From Mesorhabditis belari (lineage: Eukaryota > Nematoda > Chromadorea > Rhabditida > Rhabditidae), in NCBI GenBank assembly GCA_958450365.1, contig CAUEEP010000926.1, positions 62,001-126,000 of the forward strand: a stretch of 64,000 nt of DNA, in the 5' to 3' direction. A model generated the notes under the pieces. It did no database searches. It was given only the letters and a program-made list of their open reading frames with translations, and was not told the DNA's origin. Position 1 is the first letter of the stretch, and each line of letters starts with the position of its first letter. Both the position numbers and the translations under genes were made by a program. This document shows positions 45,436 through 58,300 of this stretch, in pieces.

Positions 45436-45940
45436 GTATCAATGTGTTTCTCTATTTTTTGGAGTGAGGTATCATTTTCTTGGGGAAAGTAATGAACAGT
45501 GGAGTGGGGCCTCTTTTTGTCAGACTTTTACGGCAGCCACTAGCTTGTCGTCTTGGCGCAGTGGTAAGGGGCGCAACTCTCGAGCGAGTCAAGAGCGGAA
45601 CCTCGAGGGTTCGAGTCACGTTGCTGGCAAAAACAGACGTAACATTTCTTCCATGAAAGTAATGAACATTGGGAACCTTTTTTGGGAGGCCAACCTGTCT
45701 GTTTGGCGCAGTGGTAAGGGGCGCAACTCTCGAGCGAGTCAAGAGCGGGATCTCGAGGGTTCGAGTCACGTCACTGCCAAAAACAAACGTAACAATTTTT
45801 CGGGGAAAGTAATGAACAGTGGGACCACTTTTTGGTCAACCTGTCCTTTTTTGGCCATGTCTGCTTGGCACAGTGGTAAGGCGCGCACCTTGAAAGCTAG
45901 TCGAGAGCGGAACCTCGAGATTTCGAGTCATGTCACTGCC
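45436..45940 (+). repeat. Tandem tRNA-like units, locus 2
   Basis: Three units, with modules at about 45549-45625, 45693-45770 and 45862-45938. Each has GGCGCAGTGGTAAGG or GGCACAGTGGTAAGG (A-box) and CTCGAGGGTTCGAGTCACG-like B-box sequence. The first unit and its left flank (CAATGTGTTTCTCTATTTTT) match locus 1 at 41797. The region is open over 195 codons on the plus strand by chance; the frame only translates the tRNA-like repeats. Confidence 0.75.
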
Positions 45941-46363
45941 AAAAACTTCAAAAAGAGGCCCAGTTACAATCGGAAAACCTTTTGTACACGAAAATTTTTC
46001 AAAACAACGATCAAAATATAGCTGTAGGGGGGGAAACCGTAGAATCTTGTGGAAGTATAACAAAAAAAAATGGCTTCGCACCATGGGGAAAAAGGAAACC
46101 GAATGAAACAAGGGAAAATGCATCGAATTTGGACTATTTGAGCTAAATGGGGTGAAGAAGAAAACCTCCAAAAACATTGGGACATGGCAAGGAGTGAAAA
46201 GAAATGAGGAAAAGATTGAAATTTGAAATTTGAAATTGAAATAAGCATTGAAAAAGCCAATGCGTACTTTGGTCAAGTAAACGCGAAGCGAGGCGAACTT
46301 TAGTGAGTTTCAAAGCCGAAAAGTAGTTGAGGCTCTGATAAACGCGCGGTTTCTGGCGCACGC

Positions 46364-49300
46364 CTATGAGAGTCGAGCGCGTAGAGGATCCATTTGTTGG
46401 GCGGTGGGTAGTTGAACAGCTTTGTTATTGAGAGCCGACGTAAAAGCTGATGGATTCATTCCCAAGCTCACAAGAATCGATGGATCCATTGAGGCCAAAG
46501 CGTTGATTTGAGAAATGATCTAGAAAAAAATATTTGTTTAGATAAAGATAAAAAGAAAAGAGAAATTTCTCAAGACAAACCTGAGCCTGCAATTGGTTTT
46601 GCTGTTGTTGTTGCTGTTGTTGTTGCTGTTGTTGCTGTTGTTGTTGAAGTTGTAAAAGTGCTTGCAACAAAATAGTGTTATTCTGGAGATTCACTGCACC
46701 GATTTGTGGCCCTTGGTTGAGTTGGGGTTGCTTAAAAAAAGAACTTTGAAATAACTTTGTCAAAAAGATTGATCTTTACCTTTACACCACTCAACAGCGC
46801 CAAATTGATGTGCTGAAAGCCAGGCTGATGATTTGTTTGGATTTGCGGTGTGGCTTGTTTTTGGGGTTGATTGTGTTGCACATACTGGAACAGGCTCACA
46901 TATTGCTGGCGAAGAGCCTGGTTCTCGGTTCGTAGCACGTCTCGTTCTTGAGTTACCTAGAAAGGAATGGTTTTGTTCATAGAACTAGTACTAGAACTAG
47001 TTGAGCAGCACTTCAGCTTACTGTAGTACAGTACATCTAGGTTAGCATCAGTGGTTGTTCTTGGCTAGAGCCTTAAGCGAAACTGTAAAGCTTACTGGTT
47101 ACTATAAGCTATGGAATGAGTTTACTGTAGCTTACTGCTTTGATCCTATGAAATGAAGCTAGTTGTGAGCTAGTCAAGCAGCTGACTATGTGGTTACTGT
47201 AAGCTAGGAAATAAGCTTACTGTAGTTGCTATTAGTTAGCTATTAGCTACTATTAGTTAGCTATGTCTTTACGGTGAACTATGAAAAGCATTAACCTTTA
47301 CTAGTTGAACACGAGTACGATGAAACATGAAATGAAGTACTGTTCAACTAGTAAAGCCTAATGCTTAAGTAAAGACATAGCTAACTAATAGTAGCTACAG
47401 TAACCAAATAGCTAACTAATAGCGACTACAGTAAGCTTATTTTCTAGCTTACAGTAACCACATAGTCAACTGCTTGACTAGCTCACAATTAGCTTCATTT
47501 CATAGGGTAAACTCAAAGCAGTAAGCTACAGTAAACTCATTCCATAGCTTATAGTAACCAGTAAGCTTTACAGCCAAGAACAGCCTCTGATGCTAACCTA
47601 GATGTACTGTAACAAACTACAGTAACTTCATTCCAGTCCAACTCCTCACCTCATCAAGACGGAGTCGAATCTGGCGCTGACTGTCGGCAATCTTCGCGCG
47701 AATCGCCGAGAGCACCGGCTCATCAAGACTTTCGGCTAGCAGAGCGTCCAGGGTGTCTTCTGGAAATGGTTTTCGATTGAAAAGTTATGCAAAAATTAGA
47801 TGCAAAAGTTTTAGATCAGATAAACGATATTTCAATGAGACTTTGAGAAATTTTCACATGACTTTTCTAAAAATGGGTCTGCTTTTTGCGTGTAAAATAG
47901 AGCTCAATAAAAATCGTTTAGGGAGAAAATTTTTCCAAATACAGAAAATAGCTATTGAAGCTATACAGCTATACAGAAATAGCAATTGAATTGGGTTTAC
48001 GAATTAAAAACAGTAATGATCCAACTTTTTCAAGTAAAAAAAAAGAGAACCTCTCTAAATTGCTTTGATCTTTTCTTGCAATTTGTATGTTTCTGATAAA
48101 ATGCCACTTTGATCGAGCAACAAAAAGGCAATAATTTTAGGCAAAGAGTTCCTTTTTCTCGTAATGAGGCTTTTCGTTAAAAGAGGCCAAAAAAAGGAGG
48201 GGAAAAAAAGCCGCGGAAATGGAATTACTAAGTGAATGGCTGTGGGAGAGTCAAATAAAGAAAAGAAAGTCGAGTTTAACAACGCTAACAACAATTTCTC
48301 GACCTCAAAAGTCTGATCCAATTAGTTTTCGAATCACCGCCCAAGTGCAATCATCAAAAATTCATCAAGTTCATTAGCAGAATTCTTCTTCTTCTTCTTC
48401 TCCTTCATTTCATTCACTTCTCACCTGCTTTTCATCTTCTTTTTTCTTAAATCTTACCTTTCAAATCAATTTTTTGCAATTTTTTCTCTTTTATTCGATC
48501 TTTATGACTCTCCCACAGTCATTCACTTAGTAATTCCATTTCCGCGGCTTTTTTTCCCCTCCTTTTTTTGGCCTCTTTTAACGAAAAGCCTCATTACGAG
48601 AAAAAGGAAATCTTTGCGATTATGAGATCGTGTAGTCAAATTTTGATGTCAAAATCTAAAGCTAGTAAAGGAGGTGAGACGATTGAATGAACTAAAGAAG
48701 AATTCGGTGAATGAACTTGATGAATTTTTGGTGATTCGGTGCTTCGAAAACTAATTGGATAAGACTTTTGACGTCTTGAGGTCGAGAAATTGTTGTTAGC
48801 GTTGTTAAACCCGACTTTGTTTTCTTTATGTGATCGTGTAGTCAAATTTTAATCTCAAATCTAAATCTAGTAAGAGAAAATCTCAAAGCTGAAGCTTTGA
48901 ATTTGATCTGATAATGAGTTTAGCTTATTACGTACAACAATTTTCTTACTGTAGATATTATAGTAGATTATTACAGTAAACTGTTCTATGAGTACGTCGG
49001 AAAGGATAGCTTTTCATTTAACACAGCTATGGATCAAGCTTTTTCTTCTGTTTAGTGCAATGAGCCTAAGCTTAAAAGTTGGAAACATCATGAATTACAT
49101 GTTTTTTGTCAGCTATAAGTGCGCTAGAAAGGTTATGTTTCCATTTTGACAAAGTACAGTACAGAACAAGTACTCTTAACAAGGCAAAAGATTGATCTCA
49201 AATTATTAAAATCAAGACACAAAAGTCGAAAGAATTAGGCTAAAGAGGCTAAAATTGAAAATTGAAAGGTCAACTATCGGTTTTTTTTGAGGGGAATTTG

Positions 49301-52300
49301 CGGGTGAAATGAGAGAAGTGTGTGAAGAGGAAAGGGAAAAGAAAAAGAAAGAAAAAGAAAGAAAAAGAAAAAGAAAGAAAAAGAAAAAGAAATAGAATCG
49401 AATGGAATGGAGAGATGCCCATGCCCTCAAAAAAAAAACGAAGTGTGCTCGGAGAACGGGAAAGGAAACAGAGAAAAGGCAAGCAAAGCACATGGCTCTT
49501 TTTGAGAACAAAAACCCCTTCGAGTATTAAGCTGGTTGAGGGAATGATGAGGAAAAAGGTATTGGCGACGTTTGAACACTGAAAATCACAATAGTCTGGG
49601 TAATTAACTAGTAGATCGTTGGGCTCTTCGCGTTACTATACTCAAATTATTAGAGCAAATGCTTTTGCCCAAATTTGCTAGCAATTTTCGACAAATTTCT
49701 CGCTTTATAAGTGAGTTAAAAAGTGAAGTGAGCATTTAGAAAATGAATGAAAAGAAAATGAATGAAAGAGGATGATTCCTTTTGAGCCAATAATTGCCAA
49801 TTCATTTTATGCCGCTATTTTGCCATTTCCAAATTGTTTGACTCTGGATTGAATGAAAACATCTAACATAACATCTAATTTCACCATTCTTAAACATCTT
49901 AACATCGTCTTAACATCATCTTAACATCATCTTAACATCATCTTAACATCATCTTAACATCATCTTAACATCGTCTTAACATCGTCTTAACATCATCTTA
50001 ACATCTAATTTCACCATTCTTTAACCTACAAAACCCGTAATTAAAATAGATTTTATTTCTTGTAATTCCCAAGGTCAAAGCGAAGATATCTATTTTGAAA
50101 AGCTATTATAGTCAAATCAGCTTACTTTTGGTCTGATTCGATGAGAAATTAGACGAAATTTTACGGCGGAAATTACGGCTTTGATAACGATAACTGTTGT
50201 CGTTTAGAACATACGTTTAGAACATAATTGTTTAAAAAAAAATCTATTATTATTGTCAAACTTTTCATCTTTTCAATGCAATCATTTGAGTTCAGCGAAA
50301 AGAACAGAAAAAAAATATAAATAGATTCTCTCTAGTATAGTTTTCAAAGCGTAAACAAAAGCGGACAAAGAAAGCTTGAATCGAATGGCTGAATCGGCGT
50401 TTGTTCGGCAACCCAAGAGGTTCAAAAAACCCAAAAGCTTTAAGAGAAATTGTTCAAAATTTTTGAGTAAAATGCTGAAATGGGAATCAAAAATATCGCA
50501 TTGTCAGCGACTTTGATGAGAAATTTTTACGATTACACGCGGCACACTCGTGGTGGAAGCCTGATAAGATTTGCGGGATTTTCTTCATGCATTCAATGCT
50601 CGGAAGTGCTTGCAGATTTCTATAGTAGAGCTTGATTTTAAATAAATAACTTTTTCTAGAGCTTAATCTTTAAAGATGAATAGTTATTCATCTTTAAGCC
50701 TCTTTAAGTTATTCATCTTCATTCTAGAGCTTAATTCTAAAGCCTTTTGACTCTCATTGATTTCATTTAAAAACGCTAACAGTTAGCGTACAATTGCTAA
50801 AGATTTCTAGAACTGTAGTGTATAAGAAATCGAGTTTGTTTCTTGCGAGCGAGTAAAATTTGCATTTGTAATTTTTACTCGATTAATCGACGTTTTTTTT
50901 CGTCGATTAACTACGAGTAATCCTCTTTACATGACGAGTAAATGCAGTAAATGCAGTAAATGCAATATCGGTTGAAATTCTTTCGATTCTTTAGTTTCCT
51001 TCTTCTTCATTATTCATTTATATTGACGTAATCGAGCTATTGAACATCATTCTAATTGGAGGGTTTTCATTGGAAGGCAATTTCTCATCAAATCATTTAA
51101 ACAGCTGAGCATCTTTAAGAAGTCTCGTATATAATGCGGTGCTCGTGATTTTTGCATCAATTTTTGGGAAACTGCGGAAAAGCGTTAAGTTGCGTAGTTT
51201 TTGCCTTTTAGCCCAAATTTGACGTGTCAGCGAGGTCTGATTTGTCGAAATTCGCAATCTACGTATACGATTCCCTTCCATGAAAACATTTTTGAAGCTC
51301 TACGGCCTTGCCTAAGGCCTTTTCCAGCAAAAAAAAAAGGTCGCATTTGTCCCACCCCTCAATTTAAAAAAAAAAATACCGACTGGGGCTACCAGTGGTG
51401 AATTTATCGCATACACGAAATATATCAATCACAAACAACACACACACAATACTAGGCATATCTTAACTAACCCACGTCATACAGACGGCCCCAACCCAAG
51501 CCAATGGGGAACTAAATAGCTTTTGGTGGGAAGGGAGATGCGATGAAGGAGGGCTTGCACTAAAGACTGGCAAGCCACCAACCCTCCAGAAAACCCCAAC
51601 CCGAGGGAAGAACCGAAGGGGTGACCATGTGGATGGGGTTCGAACCTTCCGATTAAGATAGCACTTAGAGACACGTGCTTCTTTTTTGCAATAATTTTGC
51701 AATAAAAGTCTCGTATATAATGCGGCGATCGTGATTTTTTTGCAATAATTTTTGCTAAAAGTACGATAATTTCTTTTCCAAGTATGCGTTTTAAAAAAAG
51801 GCATTACTCACGAGGAAAACTCTTTAATTAGAATGATGTTTAATAGCTCCATTACGTCAATATCAATGAATACAGAAGAAGAAGGAAACTAAAGAAAAAA
51901 AAGAAATATTGGCAAAGTTCAAAAAAACTAATAAAGGAGGAAAAGAGGGGGCGTTCGTGGAAAGATCGAGAGAAAATGAGCAAAGCAAAAAAAAAATGCG
52001 GGAGGCGGGAGATGAGAAGAGAAAAAAGCGCTCAGTTGATCAAAAACCGAAAGAATTTTAGGGACAAAAAGAGAAAGATCTTTGCTGCAACAAAAAATTC
52101 TTCTACAAATAGAAAGGGAAATGAGTCATTGGAGAAATAGAGTCAAGTTTTGAAGCAAAATTTCAACCGACTTACATGGAAACAAAGGAAAATTCTTTGC
52201 GTTTTTAAAAAGCCGCTTTGACTAGGAAATGCTTAAAGATAGTATAATCTGCTGTTTACGAAAAAAATCTTTCGATTTTTGTGTGCCAAGTTGGGGGAAA

Positions 52301-55300
52301 AAGTGGTATCTTTTGTATAAAAGAGAAAAGCAAAATGTTTTCAATAAATCTTGATATCTAAACAGTACACTTCTGGATTGATTAGCTTTAGGAGTAAGGC
52401 TAAGAACATGTACGATGTAAATGTACGATGTAAATGTACGATGTAAATGTACGATGTAAATGTACGATGTAAATGTACGATGTAAATGTACAATGTAAAT
52501 GTACAATGTAAATGTACAATGTAAATGTACGATGCTTTGACTGTACAAGGAATTATATCAAATCAAAAGCCCAATCAAATAAGTCTCAACTATTGACTAA
52601 CTAAATATTTACAGCTGACAAGGAAAAACGAAATTTGAGCTCAAAAAATGCGGTGTTCTACGTGCATTTCCCACTCGTTGTTTGTGCCGAATCGAACCAC
52701 GAGGGGATTGAACCCAAAAAAATCAAAAAAAAAAGTGGGCAAGGGGCAAAGTGAAAAGAGAGAAAGATTGCTCTCGTGTCCCTCCATAGAACACTTATCG
52801 ATTGCAAGAAAACAGAAACTGCAGGAAAAGCTTGCTTTAGATTTTGGCCATTAGCTTGCAAGAGTATGGTCAGAAGTGACCTGAGATTTCGGCACCAAAA
52901 TTTGATGCAAACACCTATCGAAACAAATATGTAAAAGTTCTATAACCCTTCAAAATATAAAAAATACAAAGTTGGAAAAAAAGCGAAGAAATGGCGCTGG
53001 CTGGGAGCGAACCAGGGGCCCTAGATTGATACCAGCCCTAGAACCAGGGGCCCTAGATTGATACCGGGTACTAGGAACTCTACCAGCAGACCACAAGAAG
53101 ACATTTCATTTTCCCGAAAGAAGTCTTTTTAAAGAAGCGTGTCTTTTAGTTGATGCCGAAACTTCAAAGGCGTTTTTCTTGAAAACTATCCTTAGCAAAA
53201 TCTGAAAGCAAAATCTGAAAGCACCATCGTACTCGCCATATTCGATAGGTGTTTGCATCACATTTTGGCAACAAAATCTCACGGTCACTTCTGACCATTC
53301 CCTCGCTAGATTGTTGTACCGATCATGGCCTCTTGAAATGTACTCGAAAATGTATATCCTTTCTAGTGCACTGATTTTCCTACTTCAATGAAGTTTTTAA
53401 CGCCGATAATGTTCGATTCGAGCAGATTTGACCGGCCCAAAACCAGAAGCTCTGGCTAGACTTATTGGGTTTCGTTCTGTGTTTCATGATGTGTATGTTT
53501 CCATTTTTAAGCACAAAAGTACATCTCAAAAGTTGTCAAAAAATTGCCAAGATTCTGGTAGGTTTTTGGGGTCGGCAAGGCTTCGGATTAGCGTTTTTCC
53601 TCATTTCTTTCATAATCGATTAAAAACTACAAGAATAGATTTAAATCAAAGTCCCTGGATTGTAAGGGAAAAGGGGCTTTTTTTGAATTCAAAGAAACGA
53701 AAATCGGCTCTCGAAATGAGTTCCCATGGAAATATTGACGTCGAAAAGGGCATAAAACCAAAAATTTCCGCTTCTTGGTTGTCTGCACACCGGGGAAGAA
53801 TTGCGGGTATTGTTTTCGCTTGAGAACAAGCTTGAGCACAAGCTTGAGAACAATCTTGAGAACAAGCTTGAGAACAATCTTGAGAACAAGCTTGAGCACA
53901 AGCTTGAGAACAAAAATCGCTTGAGAACAAGGTGATGTTTAGGGGGGAAAACTCGTGAATTTGCGTTGAAATGAAATGCTTTGTGAAAATTCTACTAGAA
54001 ATACTGCTTGAAACATTATTGTATTATCAATCTCTTAAAAGATAGGAAATGCTACCGTAGTCCTGAGAAGCTATCTTCTTTTGAAAAACAACGCTTTTGT
54101 AGCGGTGGTTTAAAAAGTTAGCTAAAATACGGCAGTTTTCCATCTTTTAGGAAATCAGACAAAGTAGACAAAGTGTTGTACTGACTTTGACTTTAGAATA
54201 ATAGTTACGGTAACTAGCCAGGGTATTAGCCAGGGTACAATAGCTAGGTGCGGTAGCCAGGCTACTAGCCAGGATACGGTAGCCAGAATGCTAGCCAGAG
54301 TGCGGTAGTCGAGGTACAATAGCTAGGTACGATAGCTAGGTACAATAGCCAGGATACGGTAGCCAGGTTACTAGCCAGAGTACGATAGTCAAGGTACAAT
54401 GGCTAGGTACGGTAGCTAGGTACGGTAGCCAGGTATAGTAGCCAGGCTACTAGCTAGGATACGGTAGCCAGAATGCTAGCCAGAGTACGGTAGTCGAGGT
54501 ACAATAGCTAGGTACGGTAGCCAGAGTACGGTAGCCAGGATGCTAGCCAGGAGACGGTAGCCAGGTTACTAGCCAGAGTACGAGAGCAAAGATACGGTAG
54601 CTATGTACAATAGCCAGCGTACAATAGCCAGGTTCTTAAATTAACTTCACAAATTTACTCTTATCTAAACCAGTGAGATCAAAACGGCCAAAGTGGCTCA
54701 TTTTAAAGATTGCTTTCCGAGATATCCCCAAATTTGACCTCAAATTTGCTCACCGATCCACTAGAGTGAGAGAGATTGATAATAAAGGAAAAAAAATTTG
54801 AAAAGAATCAAGGAACAAAACTCTTCAATAAAAAACAATCAACCCACACGTTTCCGGGAAGAAAATTCGAGCTTTGCTTTGAAAAAGTTTTGATCTTTTT
54901 TGATCACCAAATAAATCTAAGAATCAATGATTAATATTGTCATTCTTTTAGAGATCAATTCTTATTCTTTTCATAGTTTCGCCTATTTTTTAACCCAAAG
55001 AAAAACCAATAGTTTTGTGGTGAAAGATTAGTGTGAAAAAGAAAGGAAAATTATATTATAGAATTATATTATACACTACTATTACAGACTGCACTACCAT
55101 TACAGACTGCACTACTATTACAGACTGCACTACTGTTACAGAAAATACGGTAAACTGTAAATCTAAAATACTCAATTTCCACCTTTTTCCCTGCTCCTAT
55201 AAGTCCCATCGGGAAGTTTTTGGTAGAGAAAGCTAAAAAGGAGTTTGGCATCAACTTAATTTCTCTCTTTAGATTAGAATTTCTCTTAGATCCTATCCGG

Positions 55301-58300
55301 TCGGCTACGACGGCTTTCAATAGCTAATCCTTATGTTTTTCTTGATTTTTAAAGAGTTTATTTTAGGAATTGAATAAAACTTAATTGATAAGAAATAAAA
55401 TGAGAGATTTTTCTAAAAAAAAACTCAGAAAATGAATCGATATCAAAAGAAAGATAGAAAAAACGGAAAATTGACTGATCGAAATGTTCTTTTTGTGCGG
55501 AGATGATGTGATGATGGAGATGAATAGAAAAATGATGTGAATTTTCTTTAATGACATAAAAAAAGGGTTTTCTTAAAATTCGAAAGCTTTAAAACCTTTA
55601 AAACGTTTAAAAAACATTGAAAGAATCTTTTCTTTTCATTTGTCGGCTTTTTTAAATCAGTTGAGTAAAGTAAATTTGAAAAAAAAGCAATTTTATCCAC
55701 TTTTGTCTACAAATTTGGCTCCTTTTTCTAGACAGATTTGGTTCCTTTTTGCTCACAAATTTGGCTCCTTTTTCTAGACAGATTTGGTTCCTTTTTGCTC
55801 ACAAATTTGGCTCCTTTTTCTAGACAGATTTGGCTCCTTTTTTCTACAAATTTGGTTCTTTTTCTCCACAAAAATGGTTCCTTTTTGCTCACAAATTTGG
55901 TTCCTTTTTCTAGACAGATTTGGCTCCTTTTTGTCTACAAATTTGGCTCCTTTTTCTAGACAGATTTGGTTCCTTTTTGCCCACAAATTTGGCTCCTTTT
56001 CTCCACGAAAATGGTTTCATCTATAAACACCATCTATAAGACATTTTTAAATCGAATTTTAAAATTTAACTTAAAAATCTAATTCAATTTTTTTATTTTA
56101 TTCATTTTATTTCATTTAATGACAATTTTTTAGCTTTAATTTGTTTCAAATAAACGAAAAAGTAAACTTTCATTGTAAATTTTGTAATTGAACGTTCGTT
56201 TTCGAGATTTCAAACCTTTTCTTGGGCTTTTTTGAGCTTTTTTTGAGCTTTTTTTGGCCTTTTTCCCATCACGAATACGAAAATGAGTGGAAATTTGTGG
56301 AGAAAAACATTTAATAATCATAGATTGCCAAGAGATTTTGTAGTTTTCTGACTCATTTTTCATTTGAAAAGCTTTTGAGAAAATTTGGTTCTAATCATTT
56401 AAGTGAAAGTGCTTAAAATTTAAAATTTATGAAAAAATTTGGTTCTAAAATTTACTTAAAACTATAATCTTTTAAAAAAGGTGATGAAATCAAAGAAATT
56501 TCTCATAAAAACAAGGAGATTTCTCATAAAAACAAAGAATTTCTCATAAAAACAAAGAAATTTCTTCACTACACTGAGCCCTGTTCGAGTTTTTCTCAAA
56601 AAAAATGATGAAAAATGATGGAAATCTTTTTCCTCTTTCCTCAAAGATTTCCCACAAAAATAGAAAAGATTATGAAGGAATTCTTTAGCTAGAAAAACGT
56701 GAAACCAACCATCAGAGCTATCCTCGGAATCCGGCCTTTTTTTGAAGTCATCTTTTGATGAAGAAGTCGGCTCAATCGCTAGAGGAACCACATCAAAGAG
56801 CGGCTCTGCAAAAGCTTTTTCAAACAACGAAAAACTTTTTCAAACAACCGTAAACAAATCTCATTCTCCAGAAGGAAAAAATCCAATTCACAGCTTAACC
56901 AAAAGCTTAACCAAAAGCTTAATCAATAATTCGATTCTCATCAATGAACTCAAAGATCTCATCAAAGAATGAGATTTATTCATTGATCTGTTTCTAGTTG
57001 TAAATAGTCTTTTATCCTAGCTTCAGTTAACCTAAACCACCAAAAAGACAAAACCCCCAGCCCGGCTAGAAGACTCATTCTGTTTTGAGCAAGACCAAGA
57101 CCAAGAAATTGCCTTTCGAACATTGTGTCATCAATATTTTACTGCCAACAAGACTCCAGAACCAGAACTAATGCTCTAATGATTTCAATTTCACAATGCT
57201 TGCCTAGAAATGACTAGATTTTATGTGGATTCTTGTTAAAAAAGATTACCGGATTTTCTCTAACATAGGCTTTCCCTAAATTCCTCGAAATCTCGTAAGC
57301 CGCTTATCAAAGCCTATCGATGTGGGGTCGGAAAATGCAGCTGACGATGAGATCTTGTGGGGGATTAGAGTGTTGAGTTTCTGTGAAAAGTTTGGAAATT
57401 GTAAAATCGTCACCAACTCGGCTCGACGGGGTGCACTACTATCAGAGAAAATGCGGTATATCGCAGCCAGTATAAAGATTCGTATTATTATTCTTAAAAT
57501 TACTCAGACTTCAGATGATGAGATCTTGTGAGGGATTAGAGGGTTGAGTTTCTGTGAAAGCTTTGAATCGTAAAATAGTGATCAACTCGGCTTGACGGGG
57601 TGCACACTATAGAGAGAACCGGAGCTACAGACCAGTACAAAACAAAGGACGTACAGTGTCCAACGTCTAGACGCAAGTACGGTATAATTTTTCATAGAAC
57701 AGATTGGGTATCTCTATGTGGGACCCGGGCGCGCCTAATTCCCGAAACTCGGACCGCTATCGACCTATCGGGGGCGGTGTGTGACGATGGCTGGAGGGAT
57801 GGTTGGTTTCTGGAAAACTTTGGAAATCGTAAAATCGTCATAAACTCGCTATACGACAACTATTAGGGTAACCATTTCACTAAAATGAAAGAAAACAGGA
57901 AACCATTTGAAGCTTTTTAAAGCTCTCCTAGTACCAACCTTTAACAGAAGCATCGACATCGATTTTCTCGCATTTTATCGGCTGAAGAAGAGTCGGTGAG
58001 AGGAGAGTTTGTGGAGTGAATGGAGTTGACGCTGATGAGGAGCAAGCATTGACATTGATATTTTGTGGACACGTTGTAGTCAACCCAGCTTGTAGGTTCT
58101 GCTGGCTGAGTTGAAGGAGTGCCGTGGTGGCCTCTTTGACGTGTGGGAGTTGAACGAGTTGCTAGAAAGGGGTCAGTTTTGAAGCTAGCTTAACAGCCCG
58201 CGTATCTATTCACCAGTTCTACTGCTGCTACTGCTAATGCTTACTTTAAAACCTTCTTAAAACAATTATATAGTAATTCTCTTGTCAGTGATTCAACAGG

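Larger units (their letters stand above)
47760..56709. other. 9 kb Ski/Sno intron, repeat content
   Basis: This intron separates exons 56805-56710 and 47759-47650. It holds interleaved inverted repeats (48149-48815), a purine-rich tract (49320-49400) and a copy of the 34800 duplicate (49455-49615). Tandem arrays lie at 49905-50010, 52409-52530, 53818-53930, 54210-54645 and 55705-56005. Two palindromic elements with tRNA-like segments are at 50990-51900 and 52867-53300. No nested gene was recognised. Confidence 0.7.

Noticed and set aside
45434..46021. 195-codon open frame, the longest in the window
   Set aside because: It translates the tandem tRNA-like units; no protein motif and the frame repeats with the units.
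53428..53823. 131-codon open frame
   Set aside because: No recognisable motif or codon signature and no splice support; it lies in a Ski/Sno intron.
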